From Anaerolineales bacterium (lineage in GTDB: Bacteria > Chloroflexota > Anaerolineae > Anaerolineales > Villigracilaceae), in the NCBI GenBank assembly GCA_030583885.1, contig CP129480.1, forward strand, positions 2,916,714-2,980,713: 64,000 nucleotides of DNA, in the 5' to 3' direction. Made by a program: the position numbers and the translations under genes. Positions 16,361-24,870 of the stretch are shown here, piece after piece. How positions within the stretch are numbered: position 1 is the first letter of the stretch; every line of letters starts with the position of its first letter. The notes under the pieces are model-generated. The model searched no databases, had not been told where the DNA came from, and saw only the letters and a list, made by a program, of their open reading frames with translations.

Positions 16361-18207
16361 TGCCGCACCGAGCCCGAAGGGAGAAAATGATTGATGGCTT
16401 GTATCAGGTCGTCGGGCCGGGAATGACGCGCGAGGTCGGTCAGCTGGGCGAGCACATGCACCAGCGCGTCGCCGTCCACCTGCTCCTCTTCAGACATGCG
16501 ATAGATCTCGGAATGTTTGGTCGGTTCGAAATTCACGCCGTCTTCGAACAGGTCTTCGCGCAGCTTCTCGCCGGGGCGTATGCCCGAAAATTGAATCTCG
16601 ATGTCACGATGCGGTTCGAGACCCGAAAGTCGGATGAGGTCTTCGGCAAGGTCGAGGATGCGAACCTGCCCGCCCATGTTGAGCATGAACACCTCGCCGC
16701 CCGCGCCCATCGAAGCGGCTTGCAACACAAGATGCACGGCTTCGGGGATGGTCATGAAATAACGATGCATGTCGGGATGCGTGACCATCACGGGTCCGCC
16801 GCGCGCGATCTGGCTCTTGAAAATGGGAACGACACTGCCGCGGCTGCCAAGCACGTTGCCAAAGCGCACAACAGAATATGGGAGGTCATGCTGCTGTGCA
16901 GCATCGAGGACGACCAGCTCGGCGAGACGTTTGGTCGCGCCCATGACGCTGACCGGGCGGACAGCTTTATCGGTGGAGATGAGCACGAGTCGTTCGACCC
17001 CGTGCCTGCCAGCCGCCTCGACAATGATCTTCGTGCCGAGGGCATTGTTCGTGAATGCCTCTTCAACATTGACTTCCATCAAGGGGACGTGTTTGTGCGC
17101 CGCCGCATGGAAGACCACCTGCGGCTGGTGTTGTTTGAAAACTTCTTCGATGCGGTTTTTGTGGCGCACATCCGCAATGACGGGCTGGATCGAAAGCGCG
17201 GGGAAATCCCCGTTCAGTTCAAGCAGGATATCGAAGATGCTGTTCTCGCCGTGGCCAAGCAGGATCAATTCACTTGGATTCCAGCGCGCGACCTGGCGGC
17301 AAAGTTCACTGCCAATCGAGCCGCCCGCGCCCGTAATGAGAATACGTTTACCGCCCAGCGTTGCGCCAATCAAACGGTCATCAATCCTGACAGGCTCGCG
17401 CCGCAGGAGATCGGTAATGTCCACTTCGCGCAGGCGGTTGACGCTGACCTTTCCGCCGATCAATTCATAAATGCCGGGGATGATGCGCGAGGTGATGCCT
17501 TTGCGCCGACAAACATCATTAACAAGGCGGATGATGCGCCCCGGCGCGGCAGGGATGGCGATGATGACTTCGTCCACTTGTCTAGTATCGAGGGCCATTT
17601 CAAGCTGGTCGATCCTGCCAATGACCGTCACACCATAAATGTTGTGATCCTGCTTGGCGGGGTCGTCATCCAAAAAGCCGACCGGGAGGAGGTTGAGCGA
17701 AGATGATTTCTGTAATTCGCGGACGACGAGTGCGCCCGCGTCCCCTGCGCCAATGATGAGCGCGCGGCGGGTCTTGTCGGTGACCTGCGCGGACGATTGC
17801 TCCGCAAGAATCCGTAAGACAAAGCGCGAGCCGCCGATGAGGATGAGCGAGATAAGCCAGTCAATGCCGAGGGCGGAGCGCGGCATGCCGGGCTGGATCC
17901 AACCGAGGCTGATAAGCACGAGCATCACGCCGCCCGTCAGCACCGAGGCGGTGGTCACTGCCACGATGATGAGGCGCAGTTCGTTCGTGCTGGCATAGAT
18001 CCACAAACGGCGGTACAGTCCGAAGAAATAATAGACGGGGATTTTTACCGTCAATGCCACCGCGCACATGACGAGGGCGGCGGGGAAGTAATACGGCAGT
18101 TCGTTCACGTCCAGCCGCAACGCAAAACTGCCCAGCACCGAAACGATGATGAGGGCAAGGTCGCCGATTAAGACGAAGCGGTTGCGGACGTGGGGACGGG
18201 AGGACAT
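16357..18207 (-). CDS. Membrane UDP-GlcNAc 4,6-dehydratase-like protein (CapD/PglF type)
   Basis: 616 aa. Four N-terminal membrane helices (residues about 10-125) precede a CoA_binding_3-type Rossmann domain (IIGAGDAGALVVREL) and a large SDR domain (ITGAGGSIGSELCRQ). The catalytic segment is SVMGATKRLAEL, with Met in place of the usual SDR Tyr and a conserved Lys, typical of UDP-HexNAc 4,6-dehydratases of the PglF/CapD group. These make 4-keto-6-deoxy sugars for glycans. Encoded directly before the FemAB copy with a 4-base overlap. Confidence 0.9.
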   Translation of the reverse strand: MSSRPHVRNRFVLIGDLALIIVSVLGSFALRLDVNELPYYFPAALVMCAVALTVKIPVYYFFGLYRRLWIYASTNELRLIIVAVTTASVLTGGVMLVLISLGWIQPGMPRSALGIDWLISLILIGGSRFVLRILAEQSSAQVTDKTRRALIIGAGDAGALVVRELQKSSSLNLLPVGFLDDDPAKQDHNIYGVTVIGRIDQLEMALDTRQVDEVIIAIPAAPGRIIRLVNDVCRRKGITSRIIPGIYELIGGKVSVNRLREVDITDLLRREPVRIDDRLIGATLGGKRILITGAGGSIGSELCRQVARWNPSELILLGHGENSIFDILLELNGDFPALSIQPVIADVRHKNRIEEVFKQHQPQVVFHAAAHKHVPLMEVNVEEAFTNNALGTKIIVEAAGRHGVERLVLISTDKAVRPVSVMGATKRLAELVVLDAAQQHDLPYSVVRFGNVLGSRGSVVPIFKSQIARGGPVMVTHPDMHRYFMTIPEAVHLVLQAASMGAGGEVFMLNMGGQVRILDLAEDLIRLSGLEPHRDIEIQFSGIRPGEKLREDLFEDGVNFEPTKHSEIYRMSEEEQVDGDALVHVLAQLTDLARHSRPDDLIQAINHFLPSGSVRQ

Positions 18208-18247
18208 AAGAATGTAATACGTTTTGTGTAAATGCGGTAGTTACTTT

Positions 18248-19171
18248 TTACGCATTCCGCATTGACTCCACGGCTTCATAGAGACCATCCGCCAAAGAGA
18301 CTTGTGGTTTGAAGCCAAGCATATCCATGATCTTTTTCGGTGTGCCAATCGAGCGGTAAATATCGCCCGCACGCGGCTCGGCATGGATATGTTTGGGAGC
18401 GTTCGGGAAAAGTTCATAAAGGATGTCAATCAAATCCAGAAGGCGGGTTTCAACGCCTGTGCAGACATTGAAGATCTGGCCGGGCGCAGCGGGATGCTCG
18501 GAGGCGAGCAAATTCGCTTGAACCACATCGCGCACGTTGACCAGGTCACGGCTCTGACCGCCATCGCCAAAGATGTTGATGGGTTGGTTCTCCAACATGC
18601 GGCGGATGAAGATCGGCACGGCGGCGGCGTACATTGAGTCGGGTCGCTGACGCGGACCGTAGACGTTGAAGTAACGCAAGGCGGCGACTTCCAAGCCGAA
18701 CTGACCTGTGAACAATTCCGCGTAGAGTTCGTCCACGCGCTTGGAGACGGCATAAGGCGACAACTGTCGAAGCGGTGTACCTTCCGAAAGCGGATACTCT
18801 TCCGAATCACCATAGACGGCGGCGCTCGAGGCGATCACCACACGCTTCACGCCCGCCCTGCGAGCGGACTCGAACAGCAGGGAGGTTCCCGTCACGTTGA
18901 CATCGAGACATTCCTGCGGCTTTTCCATGGACTCGGGAACCGAGACGAACGCTGCTTCATGGAAGATGATATCCATGCCTTTGACGGCTTTGGCAACTGC
19001 GCCCGCGTCGCGCAAGTCGCCTTCGACGATCTCCACATCCATGCCTTGCAGATTTTCACGTTTGCCCGAAGAGAAATTATCGAAAACGCGGACCTTATGC
19101 CCATGCGCCGCAAGGGCACGTGTGATATGTGAGCCGATGAACCCGGCTCCGCCGGTAACCAAATAGTTCAA
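18248..19171 (-). CDS. NAD-dependent sugar-nucleotide epimerase (UDP-glucose 4-epimerase family)
   Basis: 307 aa, an extended SDR. TGGAGFIGSH binds NAD near the N-terminus; ASSAAVYG and YAVSKRVDELY give the Ser and Tyr-x-x-x-Lys catalytic residues; RYFNVYGPRQRPDSMYAA and FNVCTG mark the substrate domain. Likely interconverts UDP-hexoses for the surface polysaccharide. It sits 2 bases after the sugar transferase gene stop on the same strand. Confidence 0.9.
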   Translation of the reverse strand: MNYLVTGGAGFIGSHITRALAAHGHKVRVFDNFSSGKRENLQGMDVEIVEGDLRDAGAVAKAVKGMDIIFHEAAFVSVPESMEKPQECLDVNVTGTSLLFESARRAGVKRVVIASSAAVYGDSEEYPLSEGTPLRQLSPYAVSKRVDELYAELFTGQFGLEVAALRYFNVYGPRQRPDSMYAAAVPIFIRRMLENQPINIFGDGGQSRDLVNVRDVVQANLLASEHPAAPGQIFNVCTGVETRLLDLIDILYELFPNAPKHIHAEPRAGDIYRSIGTPKKIMDMLGFKPQVSLADGLYEAVESMRNA

Positions 19172-19172
19172 A

Positions 19173-20615
19173 TTATCTCCCCGTCCTTCTTAATACCGTG
19201 CCAATGGTGCGCAAAATGATATTGAAATCCATCGTTAACGTGCGGTGTTTGATGTAATACAGATCGTATTCGAGTTTTACGGATGTTTCCTTCACATTTG
19301 CGACATATCCATAATTGATCTGCGCCCAGCCGGTCAAGCCGGGCTTCACCAGCAGGCGCGCCCGATAAAATGGAATCTGTTTTTGGAATTCCGCCACGAG
19401 CGAGGGACGTTCGGCACGCGGCCCGACAAGGCTCATTTCCCCGGTCAACACACTGATAAATTGCGGCATTTCATCAAGACGGGTGCGCCGTAAAAAGTTT
19501 CCCACGCGGGTCACCCGCGGATCGTTTTGCTCCGCAAACCTGGCTTCCCCATCGGCTTCGGCATCCTGTCGCATGGAGCGAAATTTATAGATGCGGAACA
19601 AACGCCCTCCCCTGCCAAGCCTCCTTTGTGAATAAAAAATGGGAAAACCGCTCTCGAGCATAATGGCCAGCGAAACAAACGGGAAAACAATGAAAAGGAT
19701 GATCAACCCCACCATGGCGCCAGCGATATCCATCAGGCGCTTGAACAATTCATACATGCCGCTTACACGGACCTGGTCCACAAAGGAGCGGATCACCCAA
19801 TCCGATTCGAGGTGATCAATGGGAACGCGCTGGGTCATCTCTTCATACAAGATCGGCATCCGCGTCACTTCCACGCCGGATTCTTGTGCATCCAGAATGG
19901 TCTGGAATGCCTCGCCTTTGATCTCGCCATTAATGGCAACCACAAGGTCCGAAACCCGGTAATCCTCCACAATGCCCAAAAGATGCTCGCTGGTCCCCAG
20001 CACGGCAAAACCATAATACGATTTTCCCCTTTTTCGCAGGTCATCGTCTATAAAACCAAGCAGGATGAAGGGGGGGGGATTGAGCCTGCGATAAATATCC
20101 GCCAGGGAATGCCCGGCCTTGCCCGCACCCACGATCAGCACACGGCGCATTAACCCGGAGGACGTGTAAATTCGAATATAGATGGCGCGCCAGCCCAGGG
20201 TCAGGAGGGAGGCGATGACAAGAAAGGCGCCAACTGCAATGCGTGGAAGAGATGTCGGTTCGAGATTGATGGTGAAGAGCAGCGAATACGCCAGCAAGCC
20301 TACAACGGGAGCGACGGCGATCCCGCGCAGCGTCTTGCGCCAGCTCGCAGCGGAATGTGGGTCGTACGATTCCACCATCAACAGAAGCCAGACAAGAGGC
20401 AGAAGATAAAACCAAAAGGGGACGTCGATGGTGACCAGCCGTTGTGCGCGGGCCAGGGGTATCCCGCTTTCAACTTGCAAGTACAGCGAATATTGATACC
20501 AAAAATAGATCGCGGCGCCCATTGCCGTGACAGATGCGATCAAATCCCCCGCCATCAAAACAGCGCGCTGCTCGCTTGGTCTCAATCGTAACGAAGGTCT
20601 GTAAATTTCAGTCAT
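19173..20615 (-). CDS. Polyprenyl-phosphate sugar-1-phosphate transferase (WbaP/exopolysaccharide initiation type)
   Basis: 480 aa from the ATG at 20615; the longer open frame to 20828 has no family match. Four to five N-terminal membrane helices, a CoA_binding_3 domain (VLIVGAGKAGHSLADI, about 135-250), one further helix, then the catalytic bacterial sugar transferase domain: YSQRRLGRGGRLFRIYKFRS, NDPRVTRVGNFLRRTRLDE, SLVGPRAERP and KPGLTGWAQI. It transfers a sugar phosphate from UDP-sugar to undecaprenyl phosphate at the inner leaflet, starting repeat-unit assembly. Start overlaps the stop of the GT2 gene by 8 bases. Confidence 0.92.
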   Translation of the reverse strand: MTEIYRPSLRLRPSEQRAVLMAGDLIASVTAMGAAIYFWYQYSLYLQVESGIPLARAQRLVTIDVPFWFYLLPLVWLLLMVESYDPHSAASWRKTLRGIAVAPVVGLLAYSLLFTINLEPTSLPRIAVGAFLVIASLLTLGWRAIYIRIYTSSGLMRRVLIVGAGKAGHSLADIYRRLNPPPFILLGFIDDDLRKRGKSYYGFAVLGTSEHLLGIVEDYRVSDLVVAINGEIKGEAFQTILDAQESGVEVTRMPILYEEMTQRVPIDHLESDWVIRSFVDQVRVSGMYELFKRLMDIAGAMVGLIILFIVFPFVSLAIMLESGFPIFYSQRRLGRGGRLFRIYKFRSMRQDAEADGEARFAEQNDPRVTRVGNFLRRTRLDEMPQFISVLTGEMSLVGPRAERPSLVAEFQKQIPFYRARLLVKPGLTGWAQINYGYVANVKETSVKLEYDLYYIKHRTLTMDFNIILRTIGTVLRRTGR

Positions 20616-21618
20616 ATTTCTTGAACATACCGGACAAGCCGCCCCACAAAAACCCCGCGCCCCATGAAACATGCATGGTTGAGATCGCGGGCGGCATCCC
20701 AAAAACAAGAAAACCTTTCCGCTTCTTAATCGCCAGCTCGAAACCAGCCAGCCCCAGCGTAATAAAATAAACGAGTAATTGCGCCGCAAGAAAGTACCGC
20801 GCGAATACAATCCATAAGGATAACACACTCAGAACAATCAGGCTTAACACAAACACGGGCGGCAAAGCCTGCCGCCAGCGTACTGTATGAGGATACCGCT
20901 TGAGCATTTGAATTTTCCAAAAACCGTAACGCCAGTATTGAAACGCAAGCTTCCCCAGTGTTTCCCTCGAAAAATAAATGCAGCGGATGGATGGATCCAG
21001 CCAGACCGTACCGCCCGATTCGCGGACACGCGTATTGAACTCATAGTCTTCATTCGCAAGCAGGGTTTCGTCAAAGGCTCCGATCTTTTCAATCAATGTG
21101 CGACGGAACGATCCGAAAGGCACAGTATCCACCGCCCCTTCCTTTGCATTGAGCCGGTACAACGCATCCCCCACCCCCAACGGATGTGCCGCCGCAAACG
21201 AAATGGACTCCGCGATCCACGTCGCCGTGTGCGGGCGGATTTCCCACACACCGCCCACGTTATCTCCCTTGCCCATCTGGTGCGCCGAGACGCAACGCTC
21301 CACATATTCGGGGATGGGAATGGAATGCGCGTCCAAACGGACAATGATCTCGCCGCTGGACTCCCGAATGGCCTGATTCAGTCCCGATGGAATCGTTCGC
21401 AGTGAATTCTCCACCACACGTACGGACAGATCTGGATGCTCCCGTTGAAAGTTGGCGATCACATCCCGCGTGCGATCCGTGGACATGCCGTCCGAAATGA
21501 TCACCTCCATCTGTCCGCGCGGATACGTCTGCGCCAGGATGGAATCCAGCAAATCATGGATGGTGGCTTCCTCGTTATAACAAGGGACGATGATGGAAAC
21601 GAAAGGTGTTTTGGGCAT
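20608..21618 (-). CDS. Family 2 glycosyltransferase (succinoglycan ExoA-like)
   Basis: 336 aa. GT-A domain at the N-terminus: SIIVPCYNEEATIHDLLDSI, ISDGMSTDRTRD, the metal-binding D-x-H-like motif in VRLDAHSIPIP, and NEDYEFNTRVRESGG as the acceptor ED motif. Three hydrophobic segments follow (about 240-320). It extends a lipid-linked sugar on the cytosolic face. Its 5' end overlaps the sensor-kinase gene by 118 bases, an unusually long same-strand overlap. Confidence 0.88.
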   Translation of the reverse strand: MPKTPFVSIIVPCYNEEATIHDLLDSILAQTYPRGQMEVIISDGMSTDRTRDVIANFQREHPDLSVRVVENSLRTIPSGLNQAIRESSGEIIVRLDAHSIPIPEYVERCVSAHQMGKGDNVGGVWEIRPHTATWIAESISFAAAHPLGVGDALYRLNAKEGAVDTVPFGSFRRTLIEKIGAFDETLLANEDYEFNTRVRESGGTVWLDPSIRCIYFSRETLGKLAFQYWRYGFWKIQMLKRYPHTVRWRQALPPVFVLSLIVLSVLSLWIVFARYFLAAQLLVYFITLGLAGFELAIKKRKGFLVFGMPPAISTMHVSWGAGFLWGGLSGMFKKYD

Positions 21619-23051
21619 GCTTGTACTTTAGGCAAGGTTTCGCCGCCCAAACGGCGGTTTGTCTTCGCAGCCTGGGGAACAAGAGGCAATACCACCTCAA
21701 AGGTCGTTCCATCCCCCAAGCGGCTGCGGACAGTAATTTTACCACCATGCGCTTTAACAATTTCGGCCGCAATCGCCAGTCCGAGCCCGGCCCCATGCTT
21801 CTTGCCGCCCCGCCGGGCAGAGTCTGCCTGATAAAACCGCCCAAAAATATGCGCCTGCGCCTCCTCTGGAATTCCCCCGCCAGTGTCCGTTACCGAGACG
21901 AGCATGTCAGCCCCTGTAACTGCGGCTCTTAGCGAGATCAACCCGCCGCGCGGAGTGAACTGGAGCGCATTATCCACCAGATTGGTGAAAACTTGCGCCA
22001 TGCGGTCGCCATCCGCAATGAGCGGCGGTACATTCTGTGGAGCGTATACTTCCATGTTCACTCCCGCCCTTTGTAATTGGGGCGAGAATTTTTCCGCAAC
22101 CGCATTCAACAAAGCCGGCATGTGTACGGGACCCATCGTAATATCCGCCGTGCCTGCGTCCAGCCGCGCAAGGTCCAGCAGATCCAGCACCATGCGATGC
22201 ATCCGCCCTGACTCTGTATAAATCACCTGCGCGGCCTGCTGACGCAACTCAGTTGTATCCGCGGTGCCATCCAGGATCGCCTGCGCGAATCCCTGGATGG
22301 AAGTCAGGGGCGTTTTCAATTCATGCGAGACATTCGCCACGAACTCGCGCTGTGATTTCCGACTCGCCTGCATACGCACAATCATGCTATTGAATGCGTG
22401 CGTCAACTCCTGGACCTCATGCGGGCCGCGGGTTTCCACAGGCCTGATCTCCGCTGACGGAAGAGAGCGAACCGCGGCCATCACCCTCTGTAATGGGTCT
22501 GCGATCCACCGCGCAACAAAGAACGCGACGAAAAGTGATACGAGAAGCGAGATCATTCCACCCTGCAAAATAAGCGGCAGGAATTCATCATTAAATACAT
22601 TCAAGATCGAAAAACGCGGACGCGGCAACGCCACCATCAAGAAGGTTCCGTCCGGGAGATTCTCAAGCGAATACAGCCAAGCTGTGCCATTTTTATCGCG
22701 CACGAGAGGTGTTGTACGATTGAATATTTTTCGCTCAGGAAAAAGGAGGGCAACCTCACGATCCGCGAAGGTGTCCAGAATAAGTTGTTGTTCCTGTGAA
22801 AACAATAGAATTCGCACGTTGAAAGTTCGCGAAGCCCGCTCCACAGAGGCGGAAATGGATTGGGATTGCGGTGCGTTTTCGCGCTCGACCACCATGACCT
22901 GTACAGCCTTCAACCGCTCGAGCGTCTGGCGGTATGAAATGGGATTACGCAGCAGGGAAACAAACAATATCATCGCCACTACCCCAAGGGCAGTGACGAT
23001 GATCAGGGCATAACTCAGCCAAAGGCGGGCGCGCAGGGAGGAAAACATCAC
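21501..23051 (-). CDS. Membrane sensor histidine kinase
   Basis: 516 aa as an open frame. Helices at about 10-32 and 160-182 flank an extracytosolic sensor region; HAMP linker follows; HisKA motif FVANVSHELKTPLTSIQGF holds the phospho-His; the ATPase part has DNALQFTPRGG, DTGGGIPEE and GAGLGLAIAAEIVKAHGG. It works with the response regulator whose gene overlaps its start by 4 bases. The final 40 residues (after EVVLPLVPQ) are not typical and run 118 bases into the glycosyltransferase gene, so a frameshift near the 3' end is possible. Confidence 0.88.
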   Translation of the reverse strand: MMFSSLRARLWLSYALIIVTALGVVAMILFVSLLRNPISYRQTLERLKAVQVMVVERENAPQSQSISASVERASRTFNVRILLFSQEQQLILDTFADREVALLFPERKIFNRTTPLVRDKNGTAWLYSLENLPDGTFLMVALPRPRFSILNVFNDEFLPLILQGGMISLLVSLFVAFFVARWIADPLQRVMAAVRSLPSAEIRPVETRGPHEVQELTHAFNSMIVRMQASRKSQREFVANVSHELKTPLTSIQGFAQAILDGTADTTELRQQAAQVIYTESGRMHRMVLDLLDLARLDAGTADITMGPVHMPALLNAVAEKFSPQLQRAGVNMEVYAPQNVPPLIADGDRMAQVFTNLVDNALQFTPRGGLISLRAAVTGADMLVSVTDTGGGIPEEAQAHIFGRFYQADSARRGGKKHGAGLGLAIAAEIVKAHGGKITVRSRLGDGTTFEVVLPLVPQAAKTNRRLGGETLPKVQACPKHLSFPSSSLVITRKPPSMICWIPSWRRRIRADRWR

Positions 23052-23728
23052 AACACCAGTTTGTAACCCACACCCGTCACTGTTTCGATCCGCACACTGC
23101 CGCCTTCCAGTTTCCTGCGCAGGTGGGCAATATGTACATCCACAGTGCGGGTTTGACCATGGTAATCGAAACCCCAGGCTTGTTGGAGCAATTGCTCGCG
23201 GGTGAAGACGCGTCCAGGCTGCGTTGCCATGGTAAGCAAAAGGTCGAATTCCTGGGCGCGCAGGTTCAAGGTCCGAGAAGCGAGGCGGACCTCCCGCGAG
23301 GCGGGATCGATGGTCAAATCACCGCGATGGATGGGCTTGCCATCCGAATCTTTTTTCGATTCGCTTCGTCGCAAAATGGCTTTGACCCGCGCCACCAACT
23401 CGCGCGGATTGAACGGCTTGGTCAGATAATCATCGGCGCCGAGCTCAAGACCCACAATTTTGTCGATGTCATCATCGCGCGCCGTCAACATGATGATTGG
23501 AACAGCATCGCCGCCCGTCCGCAACTTGCGGCAGACTTCAAAACCATCCAACTTTGGAAGCATGACATCCAGCACAATCAGCGCAGGTTTTTGCCTCGCG
23601 CAAGCATTGAGCGCGGATTCGCCGTCGGCGACCTCCAGCACGCGGAAACTTTCGCGCTCCAAGTACATGCGCGAAAGCTGTCGAATGGACGGCTCGTCAT
23701 CCACAAGCAGGATCAATTCGGAGGACAT
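23048..23728 (-). CDS. OmpR/PhoB-family response regulator
   Basis: 226 aa. Receiver domain with DDEPSIR acidic pair, phospho-acceptor Asp in IVLDVMLPKLDG, Thr in IIMLTARDDD and Lys in DYLTKPFNPRELVARV; a winged-helix DNA-binding domain follows (about 130-226; LRAQEFDLLLTM, REQLLQQAWGFDY, VDVHIAHLRRKLE). It is transcribed before, and overlaps, its cognate kinase gene. Targets unknown. Confidence 0.93.
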   Translation of the reverse strand: MSSELILLVDDEPSIRQLSRMYLERESFRVLEVADGESALNACARQKPALIVLDVMLPKLDGFEVCRKLRTGGDAVPIIMLTARDDDIDKIVGLELGADDYLTKPFNPRELVARVKAILRRSESKKDSDGKPIHRGDLTIDPASREVRLASRTLNLRAQEFDLLLTMATQPGRVFTREQLLQQAWGFDYHGQTRTVDVHIAHLRRKLEGGSVRIETVTGVGYKLVL

Positions 23729-24111
23729 TACGAAAGCAGGGCTACAACTTCGATCTCAACCAGCGCATTCTTGGGCAATCCTGTCACAGCGACCGTGCTG
23801 CGGGCAGGCGGGGTGTCGCCAAAATATTCCGCATAGACCGCATTCATGCTGGCGAAATCGTTCATGTTCTTGAGAAAAACAGTGGTTTTTACGACGTTAC
23901 CCAGGCTGGAGCCCGCCGCGGCAAGTACCTGGGAAAGGTTGGCAAGCACCTGACGGGTCTGTTCCTGCACCCCGCCGGACACCAACTCCATGGTCGCAGG
24001 ATCGAGACCGATCTGCCCGGCTGTGTACACCAGCGAATCAATGCGAATGGCTTGCGAGTAGGGACCTATCGCCCTGGGAGCCTTATCAGTTTGGACAATG
24101 ATCTTGTTCAT
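23728..24111 (-). CDS. RidA family reactive imine/enamine deaminase
   Basis: 127 aa from the ATG at 24111, which has GAGG 7 bases upstream. RidA trimers hydrolyse reactive enamines and imines formed by PLP enzymes. Diagnostic segments: KAPRAIGPYSQAIR, VYTAGQIGLDP, VLAAAGSSLGNVVKTTVFL and the C-terminal PPARSTVAVTGLPKNALVEIE with the substrate-binding Arg. The stop shares a base with the response-regulator start. Confidence 0.92.
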   Translation of the reverse strand: MNKIIVQTDKAPRAIGPYSQAIRIDSLVYTAGQIGLDPATMELVSGGVQEQTRQVLANLSQVLAAAGSSLGNVVKTTVFLKNMNDFASMNAVYAEYFGDTPPARSTVAVTGLPKNALVEIEVVALLS

Positions 24112-24179
24112 GTTTCCTCGTTTCATTTTGGAGTGGGATCAACCCCATTATTTTACCTCCCTCCGCCCCTGCAAGGCGA

Positions 24180-24210
24180 CGCGCGGATGCAGGTCTCCTG
24201 CATCCGCGCG
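24180..24210. terminator. Strong GC-rich hairpin
   Basis: A 13-bp perfect stem CGCGCGGATGCAG (24180-24192) with its complement (24198-24210), 5-base loop, 24 bases past the stop of the minus-strand gene 24235-24774. No T-tract follows. Confidence 0.55.
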
Positions 24211-24234
24211 CTTCATTCTCGTATCGGGCAGGTT

Positions 24235-24774
24235 CTATCCATCCTGCCTTGGTGCACGCTCAGGCCGATTTTCCTCACGGAAGGCTCGAAACGCCTCCCG
24301 CAACGCCATAAACGTTCCGCCCATCTGCGAGCGGACATCCTTCATCTGATCGCGCATCTCGGTCACCGTGGATTTCGCGGCATCGAAATCGGTCACACTC
24401 CCATCGTCATCAAATCCGGGATGGGCATCGACAATCTCGCCAACATCTTCATAGGCGGGACGGGCGGCAAGCATGGCTTCCTCATAGGCGTCGAGCGCAG
24501 CTTGCAGGGCGGCAACATCCCTGCCGTTCTCGGCAGCCTTGTCGATCCTTTCCTGTAATTTGGCAATGCGCTCCTCGATCCCGTCAAACGCCTTCCCCAT
24601 GCGTTCATAGGCGTTCAATTGAAGCTCCCATGCCTGTTCGAGTTTTTCATCCGTCACCTCGCCACGGACGGGCGGCGGCTCATCCGCCGCATACGCGCTG
24701 GTGACAGGCACAGCCGCCACGACCATCGCGACCACAAGGACAGCCATCAAAATTTTTGAGAGTGTATTTTTCAT
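24235..24774 (-). CDS. Secreted helical protein, unknown
   Basis: 179 aa. A clear Sec signal peptide (hydrophobic AVLVVAMVVAAVP, cleavage after AYA) is followed by a charged, fully helical mature chain with heptad-like spacing (ERIAKLQERIDKAAENG, AALDAYEEAML). It resembles small periplasmic helical chaperone-like or stalk proteins but no family is assigned. GGAGGTTCAC gives the ribosome site. Stands alone between two hairpin or spacer regions. Confidence 0.65.
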   Translation of the reverse strand: MKNTLSKILMAVLVVAMVVAAVPVTSAYAADEPPPVRGEVTDEKLEQAWELQLNAYERMGKAFDGIEERIAKLQERIDKAAENGRDVAALQAALDAYEEAMLAARPAYEDVGEIVDAHPGFDDDGSVTDFDAAKSTVTEMRDQMKDVRSQMGGTFMALREAFRAFREENRPERAPRQDG

Positions 24775-24870
24775 CGTGAACCTCCTTCAGGTTACGACGA
24801 GATTGTAAATTGACGGCATTACGAAAGTGCGCCGGGGATGTAAAAAAATTGTAAATTCCCTGAGAGAGTA

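Noticed and set aside
16360..17706. Plus-strand 448-codon open frame
   Set aside because: Antisense to the well-supported CapD/PglF-like gene; low-complexity His/Asp/Arg composition typical of shadows.
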